Counted from the first letter of the stretch, positions 37,059 through 45,708 are shown. The stretch is DNA of 64,000 nucleotides from Pseudazoarcus sp963975885 (GCA_963975885.1 CAXBIS010000016.1:1-64000), one strand, 5' to 3'. A program made the numbers and translations. Notes: generated by a model from the sequence alone, not told the origin.

Positions 37059-39038
37059 ATGGACCTTGCCGTATCCCTTCGTCCCGCCGATGTCGCCGCG
37101 GCCGCAGCCGATGCGCCGGTCGTGGTCGTCGGTGCAGGCCCGGCCGGCGTGCGCGCGGTGCAGGAGATCGTGCGCCGACGTCCCGACGCGGCGCTCGTAT
37201 GGTACGGCGACGAGCCCTGGCAGCCGTACAACCGCATCAAGCTCTCGGCGCTGCTTGCCGGCGAGGTGAGCTGGCAGGCGATGGTCGACGGGCCGGCCGG
37301 CTCGATCACGATCCCGGACAACGTCGAGTGCCGCTTCGGACTGCGCGTGGAGTCCATCGACCGTGCCGCCGCGGTGGTACGCGACGCCTCGGGCGCTGAG
37401 CAGCCCTATTCGCGTCTGGTGCTGGCCACCGGTTCGCAGCCGCATGTGCCGGCGATTCCCGGCGTCGAGCTGTCGGGCGTATTCACCTTCCGCGATCTGG
37501 CCGACGCGCAGCGCCTGCAGGCGCGGCTGGTGCGCTCACGCGTGACCATCGTCATCGGCGGTGGCCTGCTCGGGCTGGAAGCTGCGCGCGCGGTGCGCCG
37601 CTTCAACACCGAGGTGTGGGTCATCGAGCAGGAGGATCGGCTGATGCCGCGCCAGATCGATTTGCCTGCGTCCGAAGTGCTCGCCGACGAACTGGTCGCG
37701 ATGGGCCTGAAGATCCGGGTCAGCGACGGCGTGCGCGCGATCCTCGGTGACGGCCGGGTGTCGGGCGTGCGTCTGCGTGACGGCAGCGAGATCGCATGCG
37801 ATACGGTGATCGTCGCGACCGGCATTCGTCCGCGCACAGGCCTGGCCGCCGCCGCCGGCCTTGCGGTGAGCAAGGGCGTTCGCGTCGACGATCGCCTGCG
37901 CACGTCCGATGCGTGCATCTTCGCCGTCGGCGAGTGCGCCGAGCATCGCGGCCAGATCTACGGACTCGTCGCGCCTGGTCTGGAGCAGGCAGCGGTCGCC
38001 GCCTGCGTGATCGGTGGCATGCCGGCCGTGTATCAGGGGTCGGTGTCGGCGACCCACCTCAAGGTCGTCGGCTGCAGCGTTTTCAGCATCGGCGAGATCG
38101 ATCCGCCGGCCTTTGGCACGCTGTCCATCGTGTATCGCGCCCGCGGTATCTATCGCCGTCTGGTACTGCGCCAGGGGCGGCTGGTTGGTGCGATCGGGAT
38201 CGGTGACTGGCCGGAATGTTCGCGCGTGCAGGAGGCGGTGCGCAGCACACGCTTGCTGTGGCCGTGGCAGCGCAGACGCTTCGTCGTGGAAGGCCGGTTG
38301 TGGAGTGATGACGCGGGCGACGAGGTCGCGCTGTGGCCGGCGAGCGCCACCATCTGCAACTGCACGGGCGTGAACAAGGGCCGACTGGAGAACGCCTGTC
38401 GCAGCGGCTGCAACACGGTCGAGGCGCTTTCCGCCGAGACCGGCGCGGGCAGCGTGTGCGGCTCCTGCAGACCCTTGCTCGCGCAGTTGCTCGGCGGCGC
38501 GGCCGTGCCGGCCGTGCACGCGGCCAAAGCCCTGGCGGTATTGACGCTGGTGGCGCTGCTTGGCGCGCTGTTCTATGCGCTGGTCGGCATCCCCTTTCCC
38601 GATTCCGTCGATCCCGACTTCCGCTGGGATCTGATCTGGCGCGACAAGGACATCAAGGAGATCAGCGGCTACGTCGTGCTCGGCGTGATGGCGGTACTCG
38701 CCGCGATCACGCTGCGCAAGCGCGTCGAGCGCGTGCGCATCGGCAGCTTCGACGTGTGGCGCCTGGTGCATGTGGCCATCGGCGTGGTGCTCGTCGGTGG
38801 CCTGCTGTTCCACACCGGCGGGCGGCTGGGCGACAGCCTGGATCTCGTGCTGAGCCTGTCGATGGTGGGTGCGCTGCTCTCGGGCGTAATCGTCGCCGCG
38901 GTGCTGGCGCGCCAGCACACGCTCGCCCCGGGCCTGGTGCGGCGCGCCCAGCGCACGGCGACGCTGGCCCACATCCTGAGCCTGTGGGCGATGCCTGCCC
39001 TGCTCGGATTCCACATCTTCAAGTTCTACTACTTCTGA
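37059..39038 (+). CDS. NasC-like FAD/[2Fe-2S] oxidoreductase fused to a di-haem cytochrome b membrane domain
   Basis: 659 residues. Residues 20-330: two dinucleotide folds (VVVVGAGPAGVRA, IVIGGGLLGLEAA) as in NasC and the NirB N-terminus. About 430-472: BFD-type [2Fe-2S] domain, cysteines 433, 435, 467, 470 (CNC, CGSC). From 490: about five membrane helices; helix pairs carry His571/His585 and His638/His652, each with 14-residue spacing, the pattern of two stacked b haems. Predicted path: cytoplasmic NAD(P)H, FAD, [2Fe-2S], two b haems, periplasm (or the reverse). ATG 37059 is preferred over 37053, which abuts the AGGAG. First of five genes ending with a globin gene. Confidence 0.85.
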   Translation: MDLAVSLRPADVAAAAADAPVVVVGAGPAGVRAVQEIVRRRPDAALVWYGDEPWQPYNRIKLSALLAGEVSWQAMVDGPAGSITIPDNVECRFGLRVESIDRAAAVVRDASGAEQPYSRLVLATGSQPHVPAIPGVELSGVFTFRDLADAQRLQARLVRSRVTIVIGGGLLGLEAARAVRRFNTEVWVIEQEDRLMPRQIDLPASEVLADELVAMGLKIRVSDGVRAILGDGRVSGVRLRDGSEIACDTVIVATGIRPRTGLAAAAGLAVSKGVRVDDRLRTSDACIFAVGECAEHRGQIYGLVAPGLEQAAVAACVIGGMPAVYQGSVSATHLKVVGCSVFSIGEIDPPAFGTLSIVYRARGIYRRLVLRQGRLVGAIGIGDWPECSRVQEAVRSTRLLWPWQRRRFVVEGRLWSDDAGDEVALWPASATICNCTGVNKGRLENACRSGCNTVEALSAETGAGSVCGSCRPLLAQLLGGAAVPAVHAAKALAVLTLVALLGALFYALVGIPFPDSVDPDFRWDLIWRDKDIKEISGYVVLGVMAVLAAITLRKRVERVRIGSFDVWRLVHVAIGVVLVGGLLFHTGGRLGDSLDLVLSLSMVGALLSGVIVAAVLARQHTLAPGLVRRAQRTATLAHILSLWAMPALLGFHIFKFYYF

Positions 39039-39047
39039 GCGGCCGCC

Positions 39048-40487
39048 ATGGGTGCATCGAAACGCAAATTCCGGATGTGGCTGTTGTGGGCTGTCGCAAC
39101 GCTGGCGCTGGCCGGCGTGGTGTTCGCGGCGGTCGCCAGCATCGCCTCCGGCCGGGTCGATCCGGTGAGCCTCAAGTTGCGCGCGCTGATCCTGCCCGGA
39201 GAGACCACGCACGGGCATCACCAGATCGAACTGGCCTGCGACGCCTGTCACACCGACGGCTTCGCCGACCGCGACACCGTGCAGGCCTCCTGCGAGGGCT
39301 GTCACGCCGCCGGGCTGAAGGCCAGCCAGGATTCGCACCCGCGCAAGAAATTCACCGATCCGGCCAACTTCGAGCGCCTCGAGGCGATCGAGGCGACCTA
39401 CTGCGTCAGTTGCCACGTCGAGCACAAGCCCGACATCACCCACGCTGGCGGCGTCACCGTGCCCAGGGACTTCTGCGTGCTGTGTCACGCCGAGATTGCC
39501 GAGACGCGCCCCAGCCACGAGGGCATGGCCTTCCTGACCTGTACCAACAGCGGTTGCCACAACTATCACGACAACCTCGCGCTGAAGGAGAACTTCCTGC
39601 TCGATCACGCCGAGGGCGGTTTCCTGAAAGACGAGCCGCGCGTGCGCGAGCGCCGGCTGCTGCAGGTCCTCGAGGAATCCGAGACCTATCCCTGGGACGA
39701 GTATCCGATCGAACCGCTGGCGGCGGCGGACGCCGACCACGACGCCTCGATCGCCGACCCCCATGCCGAGGCCGCATGGCTCACCTCGAAGCACGCCGAG
39801 GCCGGCGTCAATTGCAGCGCCTGCCACCAGGTCGGGTCAAAGCGCGAGCCCGAATGGGTCGCCAAACCCGACCACACGCCGTGCGCGAGCTGCCACGGGC
39901 TCGAGGTCGACACCTTCCAGGCCGGTCTGCACGGCATGCGGACCAAGACCGCACTCGGTCCGATGACGCCGACCGACGCGCGATTGCCGATGACGGCCGA
40001 TGCGGCCCATTTCGAGCTGGGCTGCACGAGCTGCCACGGTGCGCACGACTTCGACACCCGCCGCGCCGCCGTCGATTCCTGCATGAGCTGCCACGACGAC
40101 GGGCATACCCGTGCCTATGTCGACAGTCCGCACCACGCGCTGTGGCAGGCCGAACTGGCCGGTGCGGCGCCGGCCGGCAGCGGCGTGTCCTGTGCGAGCT
40201 GCCACATGCCGCGCATCGAGCACATTGCCGAGGACTTCTCGCGCCGCACCCTGGTGCAGCACAACCAGAACGCGACGCTGTATCCGGCCAGCAAGATGGC
40301 GCGCGCCGTATGCCTGAACTGCCATGGCCTGGGTCCCGCGCTGGACGCGCTCGCCGACCCGGCGTTGATGCGTCGCAACTTCCGCGGCCAGAGCGCCGTG
40401 GCGGTCGACAGCATCCGCATGGCCGTCGAGCGCGACCGTCAGGTGCGCGAGGCACGCGCCGCCAAAGCCGCTTCATCCACCCCGTAG
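39048..40487 (+). CDS. 11-haem c-type cytochrome (cytochrome c3/NrfA-HAO-like)
   Basis: 479 residues. N-terminal hydrophobic anchor (about 11-31) then a periplasmic domain with ten CXXCH motifs at 64, 82, 119, 143, 256, 279, 326, 345, 382 and 422 and one CX4CH (CTNSGCH, 165-171). CASCHMPRIEH (382-392) resembles the CxxCHMP site of NrfA/HAO-type enzymes. About 85 residues between haems 5 and 6 lack motifs. Likely the periplasmic electron acceptor of the flavocytochrome b 9 bases upstream. Whether it is an electron wire or reduces nitrite, hydroxylamine or another N-oxide cannot be told. Confidence 0.85.
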   Translation: MGASKRKFRMWLLWAVATLALAGVVFAAVASIASGRVDPVSLKLRALILPGETTHGHHQIELACDACHTDGFADRDTVQASCEGCHAAGLKASQDSHPRKKFTDPANFERLEAIEATYCVSCHVEHKPDITHAGGVTVPRDFCVLCHAEIAETRPSHEGMAFLTCTNSGCHNYHDNLALKENFLLDHAEGGFLKDEPRVRERRLLQVLEESETYPWDEYPIEPLAAADADHDASIADPHAEAAWLTSKHAEAGVNCSACHQVGSKREPEWVAKPDHTPCASCHGLEVDTFQAGLHGMRTKTALGPMTPTDARLPMTADAAHFELGCTSCHGAHDFDTRRAAVDSCMSCHDDGHTRAYVDSPHHALWQAELAGAAPAGSGVSCASCHMPRIEHIAEDFSRRTLVQHNQNATLYPASKMARAVCLNCHGLGPALDALADPALMRRNFRGQSAVAVDSIRMAVERDRQVREARAAKAASSTP

Positions 40488-40516
40488 CAAACCACCGTCC
40501 CACAAGGAGAGTCGCC

Positions 40517-41083
40517 ATGAAAGTCCGTAACCGCAAGATCCTCGCCGCCGCCTGTGTCGCCGCCGTCGCCGTCTCGGCGCCGGTCGCCGCCCAGCAGGGC
40601 TGGAGCTACCAGCAGGTCGCCGACGCGCTGCACCTGGTGCTGGAGACCGACCGCACGGTCTACACGCGTCTGATCGTCAACCGCCTGGCCAACCAGGAGA
40701 AGGTCATCGAGGCGCACGAGGACTGGCTCGACAAGAAGGCGCTGGTGCTGCCCGCGCAGATGTTCCGAGCCGGTTCCGAGATGGTCGCGGAGAAGGGCGC
40801 GGAGTGGAGTTATCGCCTGATTTCCGAATGGCCGATCAACGATCAGAACGTCGCGCGCACCCCCGCCGAGGAGGAAGGACTCAAGGCGGTGGCCGCCGAC
40901 GGCAGCAAGCCCTTCTACAAGGAAGAGGAAATCGGCGGCAAGAAGTACTTCACCGCCGTGTATGCCGACCGCGCCGTCGCGCGCGCCTGCATCAGCTGCC
41001 ACAACGACCACAAGGACAGCCCGCGCAACGACTTCAAGATGGGCGAGACCATGGGCGGCGTGGTGTTGCGCCTGCCCATGTGA
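40517..41083 (+). CDS. DUF3365 (Tll0287-like) monohaem c protein
   Basis: 188 residues. Sec signal peptide to about residue 25 (AVSAPVAA), then a Tll0287-like domain, a PAS-like heme-binding fold proposed as a redox sensor, with a single CISCH haem site at 158-162. Preceded by CACAAGGAGA, 29 bases after the multihaem gene. Likely periplasmic. It may pass electrons from the multihaem protein or report redox state. Confidence 0.8.
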   Translation: MKVRNRKILAAACVAAVAVSAPVAAQQGWSYQQVADALHLVLETDRTVYTRLIVNRLANQEKVIEAHEDWLDKKALVLPAQMFRAGSEMVAEKGAEWSYRLISEWPINDQNVARTPAEEEGLKAVAADGSKPFYKEEEIGGKKYFTAVYADRAVARACISCHNDHKDSPRNDFKMGETMGGVVLRLPM

Positions 41084-41094
41084 GGCGCGCCGCC

Positions 41095-41439
41095 ATGACG
41101 CTCGACGACATCCGCAACGGACTCGTTGTCGCGCTGTTCGCGGCGGCCGCTTCCACCGCCTTGCCCGTGTCCGCTGCGGACCCGGGCAAGGCGGTGTGGG
41201 AGGGCACGTGCGCGCTGTGCCACACCGAGCCGTTTTCCGGCGCGCCGCAGATCGGCGACGTCGAAGCCTGGGAGCCGCGCATCGCCAAGGGGCGTGAGGC
41301 CCTCTACGCGAGCGCGATCGACGGCTTCTTCGGCCCGATGGGCGACGAGATGCCCGCGCGCGGCGGTAACGATTCGCTCTCGGACGATGAGGTGCGTGCC
41401 GCCGTCGACTACATGCTCGCCGCTTCCGGCGCCGACTGA
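41095..41439 (+). CDS. class I cytochrome c (c5-like)
   Basis: 114 residues. Signal peptide (cleavage near PVSA-ADPG, residue 28), haem site CALCH (39-43), probable axial Met86 in DEMPARGG, and C-terminal helix VRAAVDYMLA. Small soluble periplasmic electron carrier. Start 41095, 11 bases after the DUF3365 stop. Confidence 0.85.
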   Translation: MTLDDIRNGLVVALFAAAASTALPVSAADPGKAVWEGTCALCHTEPFSGAPQIGDVEAWEPRIAKGREALYASAIDGFFGPMGDEMPARGGNDSLSDDEVRAAVDYMLAASGAD

Positions 41440-41468
41440 ACCCCGAACCACAAACGAAAGGAAACGAC

Positions 41469-41843
41469 ATGGCCGAAGCCAGCCTCTACCAGAAACTCGG
41501 CGGCATGCCCGCCGTCAACCTCGCCGTCGACAAGTTCTACGACAAGGTGCTCGCCGACGGGCGCATCAAGCATTTCTTCGCCGGCGTCGACATGGACCGC
41601 ATGCGCGACCACCAGAAGAAATTCCTCACCTTCGCCTTCGGCGGAACCACCGCCTACGACGGGCGCAACATGCGCGACGCGCACGCCCGGTTGGTCGAGC
41701 AGATGGGCCTCGACGACAGCCACTTCGACGCCGTCGTCGAGAACCTCGGCGCGGTGCTGACCGAGCTGGGCGTTGCGCCGGAACTCATCGGCGAGGTCGC
41801 CGGCATTGCCGAGTCGGTACGCGGCGACGTGCTCTGCCGCTGA
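41469..41843 (+). CDS. group 1 truncated haemoglobin
   Basis: 124 residues, the 2-on-2 globin fold: SLYQKLGGMPAVNLAVDKFYDKVL, FFAGVDMDRMRDHQKKFL, and proximal His in RDAHARLVEQ. Cytoplasmic. Family members bind O2 or convert NO to nitrate. Last gene of the NasR-gated operon, 29 bases after the cytochrome, behind AAAGGAAA; a terminator follows. The context suggests handling NO made during nitrate or nitrite reduction; this is inference. Confidence 0.9.
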   Translation: MAEASLYQKLGGMPAVNLAVDKFYDKVLADGRIKHFFAGVDMDRMRDHQKKFLTFAFGGTTAYDGRNMRDAHARLVEQMGLDDSHFDAVVENLGAVLTELGVAPELIGEVAGIAESVRGDVLCR

Positions 41844-41863
41844 GCGCATCAAGCGCCGTACCG

Positions 41864-41895
41864 GGCCCCGTTCGCAGCCGCGGCGGGGCCTTTTT
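41864..41895 (+). terminator. terminator after the globin gene
   Basis: GGCCCCG (41864-41870) pairs with CGGGGCC (41884-41890), followed by five T. Ends the 37059-41843 operon 20 bases after its last stop. Confidence 0.8.
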
Positions 41896-41901
41896 GCATG
41901 C

Positions 41902-41946
41902 GCACGTTCCGGGTGCGCACCGAGGCGCAATGCACAGCATCCGTGC
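41902..41946 (+). promoter_or_regulatory. tandem NtrC-type sites before cobA-nasA
   Basis: Two exact GCAC-N7-GTGC palindromes at 41902-41916 and 41932-41946, spaced exactly 30 bases, 45-90 bases upstream of the sigma-54 element at 41990. Confidence 0.65.
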
Positions 41947-41989
41947 GTGGATCTGCGCGTCGTGCTGCGCAAGCGCCGTCTTGAACGGC

Positions 41990-42005
41990 TGGCACGCCTC
42001 ATGCT
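41990..42005 (+). promoter_or_regulatory. sigma-54 promoter of cobA-nasA unit
   Basis: TGGCACGCCTCATGCT: GG (41991-41992), 10 bases, GC (42003-42004). Start predicted near 42016, six bases before leader hairpin P1. Confidence 0.75.
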
Positions 42006-42021
42006 TTGAGATGTCCGTGAG

Positions 42022-42065
42022 CGGGCCATTGGCGGTCCGGCTTCGCAAAACGGACAACGGCGTCC
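42022..42065 (+). promoter_or_regulatory. ANTAR-type two-hairpin leader (P1/P2) of cobA-nasA
   Basis: P1: 6-bp CGGGCC / GGTCCG (42022-42039, one G-U) with hexaloop ATTGGC. P2: GGAC / GTCC (42052-42065) with hexaloop AACGGC, identical to P2 of the 37059 leader. A1 and G4 are conserved in both loops; the linker is 12 bases. Confidence 0.8.
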
Positions 42066-42116
42066 ATCGACCTCTCTCATCCTTCGGCGGTGCGGGGTCG
42101 GTGAGACGCCGTTTTT
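42056..42116 (+). terminator. attenuator terminator of cobA-nasA
   Basis: Perfect 9-bp pairing of AACGGCGTC (42056-42064, inside P2) with GACGCCGTT (42105-42113), then a T-run to 42116. Mutually exclusive with P2. Confidence 0.85.
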
Positions 42117-42172
42117 CGTTGCTGCGGAGCATCGAACGAGGCCTGTCGTGCGCAGGCGACACGGAGAGAACG

Positions 42173-42922
42173 ATGAACAAGGTATTCCTGATCGGCGCCG
42201 GCCCCGGCGCCGCCGACCTGCTGACGGTGAGGGCCGCGCGCATCCTCGCCGAGCAGGCCGGTGTGGTGCTGGCCGATGAACTGGTCTCCGACGAGGTGCT
42301 CTCGCTGGTGCGCCCCGGCGCGCGCGTGCTGCGCGTGGGCAAGCGCGGCGGACGTGCTTCCACGCCGCAGGACTTCATCCACCGGCTGATGGTGCGCTAC
42401 GCGCGTCGTGGTCAGGTCGTGGTGAGGCTCAAGGGGGGCGATCCCTTCGTGTTCGGGCGCGGTGGCGAGGAAGTCGAGGCGCTGGCCGCGGCCGGCATCG
42501 ATGCCGAGATCGTGCCGGGCCTGACCGCCGGTATCAGCGTGCCGGCGAGCATCGGCATTCCGGTCACGCATCGCGCCCACACCCACGGCGTGACGCTGGT
42601 GACCGGCACCTGCGGCGATGGCTCTGGGCCGGACTGGAATGCGCTCGCGCGCACCGGCACGACATTGGTGATCTACATGGGCCTGGCGCGCGTGCTGAGC
42701 ATCGTTGCGCGCTTGATCGCCGGCGGTCTGCCACCGGACACACCCGCTGCGGCCATCGCCTCGGGCACGCTGCCGACGCAGCGTCATGTGGTGGGCACTC
42801 TGCGCGATCTGCCCGAGCGCATCGCCGCCGAGGGGCTCACTTCACCGGCCATTCTGGTCGTTGGCGAGGTCGCCGCGCTGGCGCGCAGCGAGGCCTGCAT
42901 CGGCGCGTATGCGGCGGCCTGA
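42173..42922 (+). CDS. cobA: uroporphyrinogen-III C-methyltransferase (SUMT)
   Basis: 249 residues. Uses two SAM to make precorrin-2, the route to the sirohaem of nitrite reductase NirB. Family motifs: VFLIGAGPGAADLLT, VVRLKGGDPFVFGRGGEE, VPGLTAGISVPASIGIPVTHR, and VIYMGLARV. Only the methyltransferase domain is present; the CysG dehydrogenase/chelatase part is not fused. Placed in front of nasA in the same NasR-gated transcript; nasA begins within 11 bases. Confidence 0.95.
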   Translation: MNKVFLIGAGPGAADLLTVRAARILAEQAGVVLADELVSDEVLSLVRPGARVLRVGKRGGRASTPQDFIHRLMVRYARRGQVVVRLKGGDPFVFGRGGEEVEALAAAGIDAEIVPGLTAGISVPASIGIPVTHRAHTHGVTLVTGTCGDGSGPDWNALARTGTTLVIYMGLARVLSIVARLIAGGLPPDTPAAAIASGTLPTQRHVVGTLRDLPERIAAEGLTSPAILVVGEVAALARSEACIGAYAAA

Positions 42923-42932
42923 GGAAATGAGC

Positions 42933-45707
42933 ATGGACCGAGCGGAGATCATTCACATGAAACCCGAAGCCGCCCGTGGCGAGACGCGCTCGACCTGCTG
43001 CTACTGTGGCACCGGCTGCGGCCTGATCATCGAGCACGAGGCCGGCCGCATCACCGGCGTGCGCGGCGACCCCGACCACCCGGCCAACTTCGGCCGGCTG
43101 TGCACCAAGGGCGCGACGCTGCACCTGACCTCCGGCACCGCCGGGCGTGCGCTGTACCCGGAACTGCGCACGAGCCGGGACGCGCCGCGCGTGCGCACCG
43201 ACTGGGATACGGCGCTCGACACCGCCGCCGGGCGGTTCGCCGACATCATCCGCGAGCACGGCCCGGACGCGGTCGCCTTCTACATCTCCGGCCAGTTGCT
43301 GACCGAGGACTACTACGTCTTCAACAAGCTCGCGCGCGCACTGGTCGGTACCAACAACATCGATTCGAACTCGCGTCTGTGCATGTCGAGCGCGGTGGCC
43401 GGCTACAAGAACACGCTGGGCGCGGACAGCGTACCGGCGAGCTACGAGGACCTGGCGCTGGCCGATCACCTGCTGATCGCCGGTTCCAACACCGCCTGGG
43501 CGCATCCCATCGTGTTCCGTCGCATCGAGGACGCCAAGCGTGCCAACCCGGACCTGACCATCACCGTGGTCGATCCGCGTCGCACCGAAACCGCCGAGTT
43601 CGCGGACCTGCACCTGCAGATCGCGCCGGGCACGGATCTGCTGCTGTACAACGCGATGCTGCACGTGCTGGTCTGGGAAGACCTGCTCGACCGCGACTTC
43701 ATCCGCGAGCACACCGACGGTTTCGACGTCTTGCGCGCCGAACTGGTCGAATATTCGCCGGGCAACGTCGCCGCCGCCTGCGGCGTGGACGCGGCCGACA
43801 TCATCGAAGCCGCGCGCCGCTTCGGGCGGGCGGGTGCCGCGCTGTCGATGTGGTGCCAGGGACTGAACCAGTCCCACCATGGTGTGGCCAACAACGCCGC
43901 GCTGATCCACCTGCACCTGGCCACCGGCCACATCGGCCGCCCCGGCGCCGGCCCGTTCTCGCTCACCGGCCAGCCCAATGCCATGGGCGGGCGCGAGGTC
44001 GGCGCACTGGCCTCCATCCTGCCCGCCCACCGCGACCCCAGGAGCGCCGAGGACCGTGCCGAGATGGCTCGGCTGTGGGGCGTGGACACGATGCCGGAGG
44101 CGCCCGGCCTGGCCGCGGTGAGCCTGTTCGACGCGATCCTCGAGGGCAAGGTCAAGGCGGTCTACATCGCCTGCACCAATCCGGCGCAGTCGCTGCCGGA
44201 TCTCACGCGTGTGCGCGGCGCGCTGGAAAAGGCCGAGTTCGTCGTGCTGCAGGAAGCCTACGCCGATACCGAAACGGCCGAGTTCGCCGATCTGCTGCTG
44301 CCGGCTTCCGGTTGGGGCGAGAAATCCGGCACCGTCACCAACTCCGAGCGTCGCGTCACGCGCGTGCGTCCGGCCATCGCGCCGCCGGGCGAGGCGCGCT
44401 CCGACTGGGCGATCACGGCCGATTTTGCGCGCCGGCTGGCCGTGCGCCTGGGCAAGCCGGAATCACCCTTCGCCTTCGCCGACGAGGCGAGCGTGTTCGC
44501 CGAACACGTCGCGCTGACGGCCGGGCGCGACTGCGACATGAGCGGGTTGAGCCACGCCGTGCTCGAGGCGCAGGGGCCGCTGCAGTGGCCGTTTCCGGCC
44601 GGCGCCGTGACCGGCACGCCGCGTTTGTTCACGGATGGTGTTTTCCCGACCGCCGACGGGCGCGCGCGCTTCGCGAAGGTGGGTTTCCCGACGCGCCATG
44701 CGCCGCTGCCCGAACCGGTCACTGCACGCCGCCCGTTCATCCTCACCACCGGGCGGCTGCGCGACCAGTGGCACGGCATGAGCCGAAGCGGCAAGGTCGC
44801 GCAGCTGTGGGGTCACACGCCGCGTGCCGAGATCGCCGTCAATCCGGTCGATCTGGTGCGTCGCGGACTGGATGCCGGCGAACTCGTGCGGGTGATCGGC
44901 GAGCGCGGCGAGATCGTGCTGCCGCTGTCCACCGACGAGGGCGTGGCGCCCGGACAGGCATGGATCCCGATGCACTGGGGGGCCGCGACGCTGGCCCACG
45001 CGGGCGCCAACGTGCTCACCTCCAAGGCCGTCGATCCGGTGTCGCAGCAGCCGGCGCTCAAGCAGGCGGCCGTGTCCATCCTGCCGGCCAAGCTGGACTG
45101 GCGCGCCGGCTGGGCAGCGGTCGCGCGCGACGCCGAGCAGGCCGCGCAGTGGATGGCCGCGCTGCGCGGCCAGCTGGCGCAGTTCGGCCACGCAGCGCTG
45201 AGCTTGACCGGTCGCGATCGGCCCGTCGTCGTTCTGCGTGCGGCCAACGGCTGGCCGCTGCCGGAGGAGTTGCTGGGCGACATCGATGCGGTGTTCGGCT
45301 GTGGTGAAGACGACCCGGTATTGCGCCTGCATGACGCCAAACGCGGCATCGACAAGCGCGCACGCATCGCCGGCACACGGTTGGTCGCGCTGCGGCTGGC
45401 GGGCGAGACGGCGGCCTTCGACTGGCTGGTCGACGCCATTGCCGACGGCACCGATGTCGGACCCCTGCGGCCGTGGCTGTTCGCGCCGGTGTCCGCCCCG
45501 CCACAAGGGCTCGCGCCGGCCGGTGGGCGCACCGTGTGCAATTGCTTCGGTGTCTCGGAGGGCGCCATCCGCGAGAGCGTCGCTGCCGGGGCCGATCTCG
45601 AGGCGCTGCAATCGAAGCTCAAGTGCGGCACCTCCTGCGGTTCCTGCCTGCCCGAACTGCGACGCCTGACGCGTGCCGCAGCGGCCCAATCCGTCTCAGG
45701 GAGCTGA
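42933..45707 (+). CDS. nasA: assimilatory nitrate reductase catalytic subunit NasA
   Basis: 924 residues. Cytoplasmic Mo-bisMGD enzyme reducing nitrate to nitrite. N-terminal [4Fe-4S] site CCYCGTGCGL plus GRLCTKG, then the Mo-binding domains (GQPNAMGGREVG, WGEKSGTVTNSERR), an MGD-binding C-terminal domain (TTGRLRDQWHGMSRSG, WIPMHWG), and an added BFD-type [2Fe-2S] domain (VCNCFGVSEG to CGTSCGSCLPEL) as in Klebsiella NasA. No separate NasC or NasB-type reductase follows, so the donor may be the flavoprotein at 37059 or another carrier. Starts at 42927 and 42958 are alternatives to 42933. Confidence 0.95.
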   Translation: MDRAEIIHMKPEAARGETRSTCCYCGTGCGLIIEHEAGRITGVRGDPDHPANFGRLCTKGATLHLTSGTAGRALYPELRTSRDAPRVRTDWDTALDTAAGRFADIIREHGPDAVAFYISGQLLTEDYYVFNKLARALVGTNNIDSNSRLCMSSAVAGYKNTLGADSVPASYEDLALADHLLIAGSNTAWAHPIVFRRIEDAKRANPDLTITVVDPRRTETAEFADLHLQIAPGTDLLLYNAMLHVLVWEDLLDRDFIREHTDGFDVLRAELVEYSPGNVAAACGVDAADIIEAARRFGRAGAALSMWCQGLNQSHHGVANNAALIHLHLATGHIGRPGAGPFSLTGQPNAMGGREVGALASILPAHRDPRSAEDRAEMARLWGVDTMPEAPGLAAVSLFDAILEGKVKAVYIACTNPAQSLPDLTRVRGALEKAEFVVLQEAYADTETAEFADLLLPASGWGEKSGTVTNSERRVTRVRPAIAPPGEARSDWAITADFARRLAVRLGKPESPFAFADEASVFAEHVALTAGRDCDMSGLSHAVLEAQGPLQWPFPAGAVTGTPRLFTDGVFPTADGRARFAKVGFPTRHAPLPEPVTARRPFILTTGRLRDQWHGMSRSGKVAQLWGHTPRAEIAVNPVDLVRRGLDAGELVRVIGERGEIVLPLSTDEGVAPGQAWIPMHWGAATLAHAGANVLTSKAVDPVSQQPALKQAAVSILPAKLDWRAGWAAVARDAEQAAQWMAALRGQLAQFGHAALSLTGRDRPVVVLRAANGWPLPEELLGDIDAVFGCGEDDPVLRLHDAKRGIDKRARIAGTRLVALRLAGETAAFDWLVDAIADGTDVGPLRPWLFAPVSAPPQGLAPAGGRTVCNCFGVSEGAIRESVAAGADLEALQSKLKCGTSCGSCLPELRRLTRAAAAQSVSGS

Positions 45708-45708
45708 A

